A stretch of DNA of 64,000 nt from Cohnella mopanensis (GCF_022352055.1 NZ_JAKRWM010000010.1:364946-428945), one strand, 5' to 3'. Shown: positions 1 to 9,704, numbered from the stretch's first letter. Numbers and translations are program-made. The notes: generated by a model from the letters alone, not told the origin.

Positions 1-553
1 CGAAGGTTTGCCACGTTTCCATGAAGACGATGGAGATCATGGACCATGCCTTGTCCGTCAGGAACAATACGGAATCGAAACCAAGCTTCGTGATGACTCT
101 GTTAATCGGGCCAACCGGGTCATACAGCCATCTCCACAAACTGTACAAGACGACGACTGGAACGACGTATGGCAAGTAGGCCGCAATTCTGGCGAAGCCT
201 TGGAACCTTCTCATTTCCGAGATCGCAATAGCGAAAAGAATCGGTACCCAGAAGCCGATTACCACCCCGAGCCCCATGTAATACAGCGTGTTTTTGACCG
301 AGATGGTCACTTCCGGATCTTTGAATACCTTGGAATAATTAGCCCAGCCTACGAAAGAATCCCCTTTGACAAAATCGATGTGGAAGAAGCTGAAGATGAT
401 CCCTTTGCCGATCGGCATCCATAAGAACGTGAAGAAGATGGCTACCGCGGGAAGTAGGAACAAATAGCCCCAGATGTGTTTTTTCCACTTTGTGGGAGGT
501 CGCTTGGTTTGGGATTCCAAGGGACGTATTGGAACAGCGCTTGTTTGGTTCAT
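1..553 (-). CDS. Carbohydrate ABC transporter permease, LplB-like (3' end beyond the window)
   Basis: Membrane permease of a CUT1-type sugar ABC importer. The reverse strand reads from an ATG at 553 behind a GGGAG ribosome site for 184 codons without a stop and leaves the window. The visible part has a Lys-rich cytoplasmic N-terminus (KWKKHIWGYLF), a first membrane segment and a second one near residues 90-110, as in LplB/UgpA-type permeases. The conserved EAA cytoplasmic loop would lie beyond the edge. The YesN/YesM-type regulator and kinase genes lie directly upstream on the same strand, the usual layout for an oligosaccharide uptake operon. The second permease and the binding protein are probably outside the window. 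Confidence 0.85.
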   Translation of the reverse strand, partial: MNQTSAVPIRPLESQTKRPPTKWKKHIWGYLFLLPAVAIFFTFLWMPIGKGIIFSFFHIDFVKGDSFVGWANYSKVFKDPEVTISVKNTLYYMGLGVVIGFWVPILFAIAISEMRRFQGFARIAAYLPYVVPVVVLYSLWRWLYDPVGPINRVITKLGFDSVLFLTDKAWSMISIVFMETWQTF

Positions 554-651
554 TGGGTCTCCCTCATTCCTTATTATCTATCAATAAGTACTATTGTAGA
601 AAAAGGAGAGCGAAGTGAACATGTGCGTATCTATTGGGATCATAGGCAATC

Positions 652-1983
652 TTACTTCTTCATTTCGCTCGGGCTCATCCCGAAGTATTTTTTGAATATT
701 TTGCTGAAATGCTCAGGGGATTCATAACCCACTCTCTCCGATATTTCGTAACGTCGCAAATCGGTATTCTGGATAAGCCGCTTGCTCTCTTCCATACGCA
801 GCTTAATGACGTATTCCCATAGATTAATGCCTTTGTTTTTCTTGAAAAGATAGCTGAGATAGTTGGGGCTGACATGATTCTTCTGGGCAACCTCGTTCAG
901 CGTAAGTCCTTTCTGCGCATAGTTGGCATGAATATATTCATGAGCCCGCTCTACGATAAGATTGTTCTGGGCGGCCAACTCCTCTTCGGTCGGATCCTCC
1001 GTATACGTCTCCCATTTGAAATCGCCGTAATAGAACACATGGTGATCCTTGTGCTCCCGATTCCATACGATCGCTTTATTGACTTGATCGTTCAATTCGG
1101 ATAGAAATTCGCGGCCTTTCAGAATCTGGCTAATCCCGACGACGCACTGAAATCCAAGAAACTTATGAACGTTAAAATGCAGGCTGCGCCCGATCATTTC
1201 AAGCTGATTAATTTTATCGACGCTGGAATCTCCGTACCTCGCTTCGTCCCATTGGATGATCATGCTGACGTCTAGGTTGGAGGAATAGAACGAAAGATGA
1301 TCCCATTCCTTGTCCAGCAGCTCGTTAACGATGTTCAATACGGCATATTGCAGCAACTTTGCATCCTTCTCTTCGATTACCGCTCCTTTCGCGCTAGAGC
1401 TCAAGTCCAAGCGGATCTTGATCATCGCGAAATAAGGCCCTCGCAGAGAGATTCCGTTTTGTTGCTCCAGCTTCGCCATGTCCGGAGTAGATCCCGAAGG
1501 GTCTTCGGAGAGCATCCGATTCAACATTTCGGTTCTTTGCGGTTGAGGCTGATCCATTCGAAAATGTTCGCGGAGGCTCGAAAATAATTCCGCCTGATCC
1601 TGCACGGGGCGATCCATATGCAACAGAACGTGACGAACGGAATTCAGCAATTGCTCGCTGTTAATCGGCTTGATCAAATAATCGCGCGCACCCAGTCTCA
1701 TCGCGAGCTGAGCATACTGAAACGTCTCGTGGGCGGATATGACGATCACCTGTACCCACGGCTTTATGATTTTCGCCTGTTGCATCAATTCGATTCCGCT
1801 CATTGCTCCCATTTGAATATCCGTAATCAACAAATCGATCGTTTCCATTTTCAAATAATCCAATGCTTCGTAACCGTTGTGCGCGGTATAAATATTTTGG
1901 ATGTTAAGCCCCGACGTTTGAAGCAGGCTAGCTAATCCCCGGCAGATAAGCGGCTCGTCATCCACGATCAGAATATTGTACAT
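652..1983 (-). CDS. YesN-type response regulator with AraC helix-turn-helix
   Basis: Cytoplasmic two-component regulator of 443 residues. Residues 1-120 form a receiver domain: acidic pair in LIVDDE at 7-10, phospho-acceptor Asp55 in LLITDIQMG, and a conserved Lys in DYLIKPI. A central linker of unknown fold follows. The last 100 residues are a paired AraC-type helix-turn-helix (ANYAQKGLTLNEVAQKNHV and GYESPEHFSKIFKKYFG). It follows the sensor kinase by 26 bp on the same strand and precedes the permease gene. By family precedent it activates the downstream sugar transporter when the kinase senses the sugar or its binding protein. The ligand cannot be told from the sequence. Confidence 0.92.
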   Translation of the reverse strand: MYNILIVDDEPLICRGLASLLQTSGLNIQNIYTAHNGYEALDYLKMETIDLLITDIQMGAMSGIELMQQAKIIKPWVQVIVISAHETFQYAQLAMRLGARDYLIKPINSEQLLNSVRHVLLHMDRPVQDQAELFSSLREHFRMDQPQPQRTEMLNRMLSEDPSGSTPDMAKLEQQNGISLRGPYFAMIKIRLDLSSSAKGAVIEEKDAKLLQYAVLNIVNELLDKEWDHLSFYSSNLDVSMIIQWDEARYGDSSVDKINQLEMIGRSLHFNVHKFLGFQCVVGISQILKGREFLSELNDQVNKAIVWNREHKDHHVFYYGDFKWETYTEDPTEEELAAQNNLIVERAHEYIHANYAQKGLTLNEVAQKNHVSPNYLSYLFKKNKGINLWEYVIKLRMEESKRLIQNTDLRRYEISERVGYESPEHFSKIFKKYFGMSPSEMKK

Positions 1984-2009
1984 AGCGATAAGTCCTCCGT
2001 TTCGTGAAG

Positions 2010-3827
2010 TTAATCTTGCTGGTCGGCGCTTGTTCGTTTGGGAATCAAGACGATCACTTTCGTGCCTTCCGGCTCGCGAGGTTCGTAATGCAAGCCGTAT
2101 CCTTTGCCGAAATGCAGTTGGATTCGCTTGTTCACGTTCTTGATTCCATATCCGCTCGTCGTCTCCGAAGGCTCGTTCACTAGCAATCGGTTAATGGCGG
2201 CGTAGTCGGTTTCTTTATATCCGTTATCTTCGACGGCAATGATGACATTCTCCTCTTCGGAATGGGCGGAAACGATAATTTCCCCGTCTTCGCCCATATT
2301 GATTACCCCATGGATAATCGCGTTCTCGATTAACGGCTGCAGCGTAATCTTAGGAATCAAGTAAGAAGTAACCTCTTCCCCGATGCTCCAGCGAATGCTG
2401 AAGCCGTATTCGTACCGTTTTTGCTGCAAGCTCGTATAAGCCATGGCGTGTTCGAGCTCTTCCTCGATCGTGATCAGTTCTCTGCCCCGGCTCAAGCTGA
2501 TCCTCATGAGCTTCGATAGTTCCTTGATCATCTCGGCCGACCCCGTATTCCCTTCCAACGAACTTTTCCAATAGATGCTTTCCAGCGTGTTGTACAGCAA
2601 ATGAGGATTGATTTGTTGATAGAGAAGCTGTAATTGGGACTCCTTCTGCTTAATTTCCATGACATATTGCTCGTGAATCATGTCATTGATCCGGTTGGCC
2701 ATATTATGGACGGAATAGATCAGAACCCCAACCTCGTCGTTTCTCTCTTTCGTCGGAGCTCTCGATAACGGCTTGCCCGGCTCATGGGATCGGGCGAACA
2801 TCGCCAGCTTGCGAAGAGGATTCATAAGCGATCGCCAAAAATACATCATGACGACTATCGCGAACAAAGAATAGACGATCGAAATCGTCTGGATAACTTG
2901 TTTCAAAGCGCTTTGCTGCTGGAGAAGCGATTTCGTAGGAATCCTGTAGACGAGCTTCTGATTCAAAGAGTATTTCGTATGGATAACGTAGATGTAATCA
3001 TCCGAAACCGCGCTAAACGTCTCGTCCATCGAATCATTCGTGTTCAACCCGTGCGGCAGCTTCAACGTTCGCCCCATATCCTCGGTTGTCGTCGCGAGCA
3101 CCCTGTCGGACCAATCGGTCAAGTAGATTTGTCCGCCTACCGGTAAGGAAACCGTGCTGAAAGACTCTTCGATCTTCTTGTCCATCTTCGTAGCTACGAG
3201 TACGCCGACGATGCTTCTGCCGTTCGTGACGCTGTTGACCGTGCGGAGATAAGCGAGCGTTTGTTGATCTCCCTTCGGGCCGAAATTGTCGATCAACGTC
3301 AGAACGCCTTTTCCTTTGGCCTCAAGCGCCGCCTTAATCCACGGGGTTTTCGTCTCGTCCGAGAAGAAGAAAACGGATGAACCGTTATTCCGCCGGTTAA
3401 TATCCGGAATCGAAGGCGCGAAAGGATAGCTATTGTTCGGATCATATACGAATAGGAAATAGTAGATCGCTTCCCCGCCGAATAAGCCAACGGAATTGTT
3501 GCCGAGCAGAGTATTCACTTCCCCGTATTTCACGACGCGGTCGAATTGCACGTCCTTATCATCGCTGGTCATGCTTTGCGTAATCGGGTTCTGGATGATC
3601 GTCGTCATAATCCGGCTGATCGTGTCGATATCCCTGTTGATCAGGAAATGGTTTTGTTTGTTCAGCTCTTCGTAGGCGCTCGTCACGTGTTCCTTCAGAA
3701 TTTCCTCGGCTTTCGTGTTGGCGTACCAATTCAATATAAACACCGGACTTACCAATATTAGAAACAACAAAATTAACTGTTGCCTTACGTTCATTCTCGT
3801 CAAAGGGTTTTTTAACCTTGCGTCCAT
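2010..3827 (-). CDS. YesM-type sensor histidine kinase
   Basis: Membrane sensor kinase, 605 residues from the chosen start. The open frame begins earlier, but the ATG at 3827 has a strong GGGGAGGAAG ribosome site while the longer start has none. It has an N-terminal membrane helix (QLILLFLILVSPVFILNWY), a large extracellular dCache-like sensor region, a second helix (IVYSLFAIVVMMYFW), HAMP, the His_kinase H-box with QINPHLLYNTLESI, and a HATPase domain with the N box (PLIENAIIHGV) and a glycine-rich GYGIKNVNKR. This LytS/YesM class pairs with AraC-type regulators such as the next gene. The likely role is carbohydrate sensing. Confidence 0.92.
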   Translation of the reverse strand: MDARLKNPLTRMNVRQQLILLFLILVSPVFILNWYANTKAEEILKEHVTSAYEELNKQNHFLINRDIDTISRIMTTIIQNPITQSMTSDDKDVQFDRVVKYGEVNTLLGNNSVGLFGGEAIYYFLFVYDPNNSYPFAPSIPDINRRNNGSSVFFFSDETKTPWIKAALEAKGKGVLTLIDNFGPKGDQQTLAYLRTVNSVTNGRSIVGVLVATKMDKKIEESFSTVSLPVGGQIYLTDWSDRVLATTTEDMGRTLKLPHGLNTNDSMDETFSAVSDDYIYVIHTKYSLNQKLVYRIPTKSLLQQQSALKQVIQTISIVYSLFAIVVMMYFWRSLMNPLRKLAMFARSHEPGKPLSRAPTKERNDEVGVLIYSVHNMANRINDMIHEQYVMEIKQKESQLQLLYQQINPHLLYNTLESIYWKSSLEGNTGSAEMIKELSKLMRISLSRGRELITIEEELEHAMAYTSLQQKRYEYGFSIRWSIGEEVTSYLIPKITLQPLIENAIIHGVINMGEDGEIIVSAHSEEENVIIAVEDNGYKETDYAAINRLLVNEPSETTSGYGIKNVNKRIQLHFGKGYGLHYEPREPEGTKVIVLIPKRTSADQQD

Positions 3828-4009
3828 TTGCTTCCTCCCCAACGATTTGTCGAAACCTATTATGTACTCTATCTGGATCATTGGGCAGAAGATTGTCGTA
3901 TCCTCGTACTAGCGCGACTATTTTACGTAGAATAACACATTATCAGTTTATCGTTAGCCTATAAAATGAAAGAGAGGTAAAAACCATTTCCATATATGGA
4001 GGAGTCATC

Positions 4010-5989
4010 ATGCGTATGTTTCGTTCGGTAGGCGCGAAATTATTCATTCTGTTTTTTGTTTCGACGTTTATTTCCGTTCTCCTTGTTGGAATGATTTCTT
4101 ATAACAAATCTCAGTCTATTATCGAAGGAAAAATAGAGTCGGTCTCCCAACTTACGGTCAAGGAAGCGACGGAGAAGATTGGCCTCATGTTGAAGCAATT
4201 CGAGGATATGTCGCTTCAATTTTCCACCAGCCGCGACCTTCAGCAGCATCTCGACGTCATTTTCGATCCGGCGGCAGACCCGGCGGAATTGATGAACGCG
4301 AAGATGGCCATTCAGGATACCCTTAATCAGATCGCCAGAACGAATACGTTCATTAAATCGATTTCGTTATTCAATACCGCAAACGAGAATCAAACGATTT
4401 CGTCCGTATCCACGGGATTGATAACGATAGACCGGAAAGCCGAATGGTATACGAAAGTGACGGGCATGAAAGGAACGGCGCTATGGCTGCCAATGATCGA
4501 GAACGGCTATACGGGCATGGCGAAAGGCAATCTGTTCGGTTTGTCCAGAATGATTAACAAATTTCTGATCGTATTCGAGATCGATGCGACGATGCTCTCG
4601 CAAACTTTGGAGTCGATCCACTTCAGCGAAACGTCCAAAATGATTCTCACCGACGACAAAGGAAAGATCCTCCTCTCCTCCGTTCCCGAGGATGCCGGAC
4701 AAACGTTCGCGGAATCGAACGAGTCCAAACGCAATTTGATCGTATCCGCGCCGCTTAAGAAAACCGCGTGGACGCTGACCGGAATCGCCCCGCTAAGCGA
4801 GTTGGTCGCGGATACGAAAGTCATCCGTAACCTGACTTACTTAATGTGCGCAATAGCCGGGGGCGTCGCTATCGCGATCGGATACCTTATTCTCCTGTAC
4901 ATAGGCAAGCCTCTCTTGAAAATACGCAATCTACTGAATGAAGCCGCGAAAGGGAATTTAGATGTCCGAGTGGAGATCAAGAGGAACGACGAGATCGGGG
5001 AAGTCGCCACTAGCTTTGATACGATGATGCTGCATATGAAACGATTAATCGAGCAAACCCAATCGTCCGCTCGCAAAGTATTGGACACCTCCTCCAGTTT
5101 GCTGCACGTTTCGCAGACTACGGCGGTTTCGTCCGGAGAAATCTCGCTCGCTACGGGCGAGATCGCCCAAGGCTCCACTCAGTTAGCCGCGGAGGCGGAT
5201 CAAGTGTTCCAGATCGTGGACTCGATGAACGCCGATCTATCGAACGTCGTTAGCACGACGGACGAGATTAACGTCTCCTCCCTGGAAGTGAAAACCGCTT
5301 CACTGGAAGGCAAACAGTTCATGCAGGATGCCGCTCAAGCGACATTGGAATCGGAATCTTCCATCGATCTGCTCGTCAAACGGGTAACGCAGCTGGAAGA
5401 AAGCACGGACGAGATGCAGAAGGTATTCGGCTTAATGAATAAAATCACGAAAGATTCCAAGATCCTGTCTCTGAACGCGGGAATCGAAGCTACCCGATCA
5501 GCGCAGCAAAGCGGCGGATTTAAGGTAATCGCTAAGGAAATGGGACAGTTATCCGATCAAACCCATGATTCGTTGGAAACGGTTAATCGGATGACGGAGA
5601 CGATACAAGATGAAATCTCGCAGACGGTCAAAGCGCTGAAACTCGCTCTACCGCTGTTGCAAAGCCAAATCCAATCCGTTAAAACCGCCAATGATATTTT
5701 TATACGCGTCTACGGTAAAGCCGAAAGCTTCTCGCTTTATGTCGATCGAATCAAGCAACATGTGAATGAACTCGAGACGAAGCAGCAGCATCTCAATAGG
5801 ACGATCGCCAACGTGAGCAGCTTTTCCCAGCAAGCATCGGCAACGTCCGAACAGGTTGCCGCGCTCAGTTCGGGACAGCTGCAATCCAGCCAAGAAGTCG
5901 TCGGAATCGCCAAGGAACTCGAGGGTCTGTCCCTGGCTTTACAACATACTCTCGGAAGCTTCTCCTCCCATAAGCTAGAAACACGTTAA
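4010..5989 (+). CDS. Methyl-accepting chemotaxis protein with divergent signalling tip
   Basis: Transmembrane chemoreceptor of 659 residues behind a GGAGGA ribosome site. Membrane segments lie at about residues 10-30 and 275-298 around an extracellular sensor domain, followed by HAMP (about 300-350) and a long coiled-coil signalling region. The hairpin tip, near residues 468-517, is recognisable (SLNAGIEAT, GGFKVIAKEMGQLSDQT) but departs from the usual receptor consensus: LNAAIEAARAGE is replaced by LNAGIEATRSAQ. It is transcribed divergently from the kinase gene and ends in a strong hairpin. Coupling to CheA and CheW is inferred from the family. The ligand is unknown, but the flanking sugar-uptake and xyloglucanase genes suggest a plant-polysaccharide context. 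Confidence 0.9.
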   Translation: MRMFRSVGAKLFILFFVSTFISVLLVGMISYNKSQSIIEGKIESVSQLTVKEATEKIGLMLKQFEDMSLQFSTSRDLQQHLDVIFDPAADPAELMNAKMAIQDTLNQIARTNTFIKSISLFNTANENQTISSVSTGLITIDRKAEWYTKVTGMKGTALWLPMIENGYTGMAKGNLFGLSRMINKFLIVFEIDATMLSQTLESIHFSETSKMILTDDKGKILLSSVPEDAGQTFAESNESKRNLIVSAPLKKTAWTLTGIAPLSELVADTKVIRNLTYLMCAIAGGVAIAIGYLILLYIGKPLLKIRNLLNEAAKGNLDVRVEIKRNDEIGEVATSFDTMMLHMKRLIEQTQSSARKVLDTSSSLLHVSQTTAVSSGEISLATGEIAQGSTQLAAEADQVFQIVDSMNADLSNVVSTTDEINVSSLEVKTASLEGKQFMQDAAQATLESESSIDLLVKRVTQLEESTDEMQKVFGLMNKITKDSKILSLNAGIEATRSAQQSGGFKVIAKEMGQLSDQTHDSLETVNRMTETIQDEISQTVKALKLALPLLQSQIQSVKTANDIFIRVYGKAESFSLYVDRIKQHVNELETKQQHLNRTIANVSSFSQQASATSEQVAALSSGQLQSSQEVVGIAKELEGLSLALQHTLGSFSSHKLETR

Positions 5990-5992
5990 TAA

Positions 5993-6037
5993 GCAAACAG
6001 GCTGCCCCTTGATTGATCTAAGGGACAGCCTGTTTGC
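5993..6037. terminator. Bidirectional hairpin terminator
   Basis: Inverted repeat with 18-19-bp arms starting GCAAACAGGCTG and one G-U-compatible mismatch, around a 7-9-nt loop. It lies between the convergent chemoreceptor and GH74 genes and probably ends both transcripts. Confidence 0.85.
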
Positions 6038-6058
6038 CACTGCGCTATACTCTCTGTT

Positions 6059-8428
6059 TTACTTCTGATTAACCGAGTTGCCTATGACAATACCTAGACC
6101 ATTCGTTCCGACATAGACGCGGCCGAATACTCTCGGATCCCCTGTAATCGTCCGATTAGCCGAACCGAATTGGTGTTGATCGTCATTGATGCGAATCCAC
6201 GATTCACCGCCGTTATCCGAACGGTAAATGCCGAATTGGCCGCTGATTTTTGCATAGGTGTACAGCGCCATGTATTTGCTTCCTTTAGCTGCTTTTCCGA
6301 ATCCGATCGTTGCCGCTTCCTGGACGTCCTTTGCTTTCGTAAACGATTTACCGGAGTTGATGGAGTGGAACAATCCGAAGTTGCCGGTCTTGTTCGTATT
6401 GTCGCTTGCTCCGGCGATCCAGATATCTCCCTCTTTGCCCGGAGTAGCTTTGAACTTGCTTGTTAACGTTTTTGGTAATCCCTTAGCATTGGAAGCCTTG
6501 AAGGATTTACCGAAATCCGAACTCATATAGAACTTGCCGTCTGCGTAACCGTATATTTTGTTCGGATTAACGCGATCGGAAGAAACCATAGCTCCCTGCG
6601 GGATGCCTTCGGAAGCTTTCCAAGTGGCTCCCATATCCTTGCTATAGCTAACCGGCCTAGCGATTGTCGCAGAGGATGCCGATGGGCTCCATACGATCGT
6701 TTTGCCGTTCGCGCTTACGGCTACCCAGCCGCCGCCGGTTTGATCCGCTGGATCTGCTTGATCCTTCTTCTCGCCGGTAAGCGGCAAAGGCGTCCAAGCA
6801 TTCGCGGCAGGCTTCCAGGTTTTCCCGTTGTCGGTCGATACGCCCATGCTCGCATTGATGCCGTTCTCGTTGCCGACGCGTACGACGATATTCGGGTTCG
6901 CTTCCGCGTAATCCAAATCCGTGCTCGTGCCGAGGTAAGGTCCCGTAATCATATTAGGCGCTTGGGTCAGATCGTCGTGACGGAATCCTCCGATGTCGCC
7001 CATCGAGCTCAGAAGGGAAGCTCCCGAAGAGGGACTGATGAGTCCAAGTATTGAGGTTTCCTCAATTCCTTCCGCTTTGACGGAAATTTTCACTTTCTCG
7101 CCTTTGTCGAGCGCGGATAGATTATCGGAACCGTAAAGCGTTGCTCCCGTTCCATAAAGCATGCTATCGGAATTGAACGGATCGATCTCCAAATCGCCGA
7201 TCATCCAGCCGAGCTTCGGAGAAATCTCGGGCGTTTCTTTCGGATTTTTCTGAACGCCCCAATCCAACCATGGGGACAATTTGTAGTCGATCGTAAAATT
7301 GTCCGTTCTTGCCGGAGGCCAGCCTACGCTGTAATCTAGAGTCGTGAACGGTTTCCAAGTTTTACCCGCATCCGTGCTGCGATAAATAAATTCATCCGGG
7401 TACCACTTGTTCATTGTGGCTACGACTAAGGTATCCGGGTGTTGGGCGTCGACCGCCAGACCGCCGTATGGATTCGACTTGTCTCCGGTTGGGCTGATAT
7501 CGGTCCAAGCTCCCGACTTCGTATCGAGCTTCCATACGGAGCCTTCGCCTCCGTTATAGGGACCGACATCATGCGCGTATGTGACATACATGACGCCGTT
7601 CGAGGATAGTACACCGTGATGCGGAAGAAACCCTTGCTTCGGTTGATTCGGTACAGATTCCCATGTCTTTCCGCCATCCGTGCTGCGATAGATGCTATTG
7701 TCTCTATTCGCGACACCCGCATAAATCGTTTGCGTCGTCTTGCCCTTGCTTCCCGTTGTCGGATCGAAAGTTACCCAGACGACGCCGAGCGGGTCTTTGA
7801 AGTAGTCCTCGGATACTTCGCCTTTTGCCGTAAAGCTCTCCACCTTGTTCCAAGTGACTCCGTAATCCGCGCTTTTCCACAGTCCGTTGTCGCCTCTAGC
7901 TCCAAAATATAGGATACTGTTATCGTTCGGATCGATTGCTAGCCGTTCGCCCATCGACCGCCCTGGCATATTCCCTCCGAACTTGAAAGGCAGCCCTGTT
8001 CTTTGCCAGGTTTGGCCTCTATCGGAGGAACGCAGCATGACGCCGTTCATATCCGTCCATTCGTTCGTGTATGTCCCCGCTGCAATGTATAAGCGATTAG
8101 GATCGACGGGATCCGTCGCTAAGCTTTCAACGCCTAGCATGTTCCATTCCTGCATGCTTACGGATTCTAACAATTGAATCCATTTACCATTCGCAGGATC
8201 GTAACGATACGCTCCTCCCATATCGGTTCGGGCGTATACGAGACCTTTCTCGGACGGATTGTAGATGATTCCAGGGATGAATCCGCCTCCGACGATTTTG
8301 GCTCTATCCCATGCGTAAGCTTCTTGCTTGATCTTGGATGACGGAGCTGCGGCAGCCGCAACAGCCGTTCCGCCCATTAATGCTACCGCTAGAGCGGCGA
8401 TCGTAACTAGACTAAGCGTCTTCTTCAT
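6059..8428 (-). CDS. Secreted GH74 xyloglucanase
   Basis: Endo-acting beta-glucanase of family GH74, which cleaves the xyloglucan backbone. It has 789 residues. An N-terminal Sec signal (MKKTLSLVTIAALAVALMGG ending AVAAAAA) marks it as exported. Two seven-bladed propellers are indicated by repeated Asp-box/BNR motifs (SSDRGQTW, SADYGVTW, STDGGKTW, STDAGKTW, STDNGKTW). The two catalytic aspartates known for GH74 are visible: Asp69 in RTDMGGAYR and Asp478 in GDIGGFRH. There is no carbohydrate-binding module or dockerin, so this is the bare catalytic unit. The ribosome site AGGAGG is strong. A cre-like site 80 bp upstream suggests carbon catabolite repression. No other xyloglucan-specific gene is adjacent. 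Confidence 0.93.
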   Translation of the reverse strand: MKKTLSLVTIAALAVALMGGTAVAAAAAPSSKIKQEAYAWDRAKIVGGGFIPGIIYNPSEKGLVYARTDMGGAYRYDPANGKWIQLLESVSMQEWNMLGVESLATDPVDPNRLYIAAGTYTNEWTDMNGVMLRSSDRGQTWQRTGLPFKFGGNMPGRSMGERLAIDPNDNSILYFGARGDNGLWKSADYGVTWNKVESFTAKGEVSEDYFKDPLGVVWVTFDPTTGSKGKTTQTIYAGVANRDNSIYRSTDGGKTWESVPNQPKQGFLPHHGVLSSNGVMYVTYAHDVGPYNGGEGSVWKLDTKSGAWTDISPTGDKSNPYGGLAVDAQHPDTLVVATMNKWYPDEFIYRSTDAGKTWKPFTTLDYSVGWPPARTDNFTIDYKLSPWLDWGVQKNPKETPEISPKLGWMIGDLEIDPFNSDSMLYGTGATLYGSDNLSALDKGEKVKISVKAEGIEETSILGLISPSSGASLLSSMGDIGGFRHDDLTQAPNMITGPYLGTSTDLDYAEANPNIVVRVGNENGINASMGVSTDNGKTWKPAANAWTPLPLTGEKKDQADPADQTGGGWVAVSANGKTIVWSPSASSATIARPVSYSKDMGATWKASEGIPQGAMVSSDRVNPNKIYGYADGKFYMSSDFGKSFKASNAKGLPKTLTSKFKATPGKEGDIWIAGASDNTNKTGNFGLFHSINSGKSFTKAKDVQEAATIGFGKAAKGSKYMALYTYAKISGQFGIYRSDNGGESWIRINDDQHQFGSANRTITGDPRVFGRVYVGTNGLGIVIGNSVNQK

Positions 8429-8504
8429 GAACGATAATCCTCCTCATTGTCCTAATAATGGAAACAATAATAGCGATGTCTTATCGAGAGCCGGATCGTA
8501 AAAT

Positions 8505-8520
8505 CTGAAAGCGTTTTCCA
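8505..8520. promoter_or_regulatory. cre-like CcpA operator upstream of the GH74 gene
   Basis: CTGAAAGCGTTTTCCA matches the core of the CcpA cre consensus (TGnAAnCGnwnnC) about 80 bp upstream of the xyloglucanase start. Catabolite repression is expected for such an enzyme, but the role here is inferred. Confidence 0.5.
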
Positions 8521-8612
8521 TCAGGGATATTTTAACAAGCGCAAGCGTCAAAAAGTACCTCACAAATTAATGGTCATTTCATTGCACAATTAGAGCCTAT
8601 TGCTTCTCAACG

Positions 8613-8652
8613 CAAAAAAAGGCTGCTCATAAATGACTTATGAGACAGCCTC
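8613..8652 (-). terminator. Intrinsic terminator of the aldose epimerase gene
   Basis: Stem of about 13 bp (AGGCTG-CTCATAA paired with TTATGAG-ACAGCCT) followed on the minus strand by seven T residues. It lies 60 bp past the epimerase stop. Its right arm is part of a 24-bp string found again near the end of the window. Confidence 0.85.
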
Positions 8653-8714
8653 TTCATCCAATTAGTTACTATAGGAGCCCGGACGATATGTTGTCCGAAT
8701 TCCGGAATATCCCC

Positions 8715-9704
8715 TTACTCCGCGTACATGCGGCTGACCGCGCTCCAAGTTTGACCCGGCTCCAGACGAATCAAGCCGGTTTGAGCCGCATCAAGTTCAA
8801 CGTTAGGCGCGTTAACCATTCCGGTTTGCGGTTCCGGACAGAAAAACTTGCCGTTAGCGACTGCATTATATACCATCCAATGTTTATAAGCATCCCCTGC
8901 TTCATAAACAAACCGAACATTGGCGCGTCGATCCAACAAAGTCATCGCATTAAATTCCGAGCTAGCTGCCGTATAATGGTTGTCGAGCGCCTCGAAGTAC
9001 GGATCGCCTTCGCCTTTCTGCAGCAACAATTCCCCATCGCTTAATGGAAGTTTGCGTCCAGTCGGCAGCATTCGGTCGTTCAGTTCCCAGCGCTCGCCTA
9101 TGGAAATGCTGCATTGAATATCTTCTTTGCTGCTTCCCGGAGCGAATGGAGCGTTCACGCTCGTATGGAATCCAAGCATGAAAGGAATCGCTTCGTCGCT
9201 CTCGTTCACGGCATCGAACTGCTGTCTGAGACCGTCTTTGGATAAAGTGAACGTCTGGGACAACGTGACCCGATGCGGAAAATAAGTATACCCGGGATGT
9301 TTCTCGTCAAATCGAAGCCTAACCGTCACGGAGCTGTCTTGCTCCGTACTGCCGTAACTGGCGACTTCCCATTCCGACTTATATACGAAGCCATGGATAT
9401 GGTTCCCCGTCTTCTCTTCGTTCACGGGCAGCTGATAGCGTCTGCCGTCGAATTCGAATGCCCCGCCATCATAACGGTTCGGCGGGAATAGCACCGGTAT
9501 TCCATGCAGCATCGGCGTCTCAACGAACAGAGGCCAGTCCTTTCCTTCGGGCTCTCTGATGAAACGGAAATCGCGTTCGTCGTCGCGGAACGAAATCAGA
9601 TTACCGCCGATACGCGGCAACATAATCGCCGAGTAGTTACCGAATTTTAATAGAATAGCAGGCTCGTTCTCATAGATTCCTTGTTTGGCGTAATGTTCCG
9701 TCAC
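8715..9704 (-). CDS. Aldose 1-epimerase (GalM-like) family protein
   Basis: Cytoplasmic sugar mutarotase-fold protein of 329 residues, near the usual family length of 300-350. Family motifs include RIGGNLISF near the N-terminus, PNRYDGGAFEFDGRRY, the active-site-type histidine in NHIHGF, and a second conserved segment GFHTSVNAPF; a typical GalM uses one histidine from each. The start is a GTG at 9704 behind GGTGGAGA; no ATG lies nearby. It probably interconverts anomers of a hexose, but the substrate could be a related sugar, since many Firmicute paralogues are not galactose-specific. It is monocistronic, with a terminator behind it. Confidence 0.85.
   Translation of the reverse strand: MTEHYAKQGIYENEPAILLKFGNYSAIMLPRIGGNLISFRDDERDFRFIREPEGKDWPLFVETPMLHGIPVLFPPNRYDGGAFEFDGRRYQLPVNEEKTGNHIHGFVYKSEWEVASYGSTEQDSSVTVRLRFDEKHPGYTYFPHRVTLSQTFTLSKDGLRQQFDAVNESDEAIPFMLGFHTSVNAPFAPGSSKEDIQCSISIGERWELNDRMLPTGRKLPLSDGELLLQKGEGDPYFEALDNHYTAASSEFNAMTLLDRRANVRFVYEAGDAYKHWMVYNAVANGKFFCPEPQTGMVNAPNVELDAAQTGLIRLEPGQTWSAVSRMYAE

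Noticed and set aside
8..424. Plus-strand 138-codon frame at the left edge
   Set aside because: It is the antisense shadow of the truncated permease gene, which has a clear start, ribosome site and membrane segments.
8613..8652. Inverted-repeat end of an insertion sequence
   Set aside because: The hairpin is followed by a T run just past a gene stop, which fits an intrinsic terminator; no transposase or target duplication is seen.
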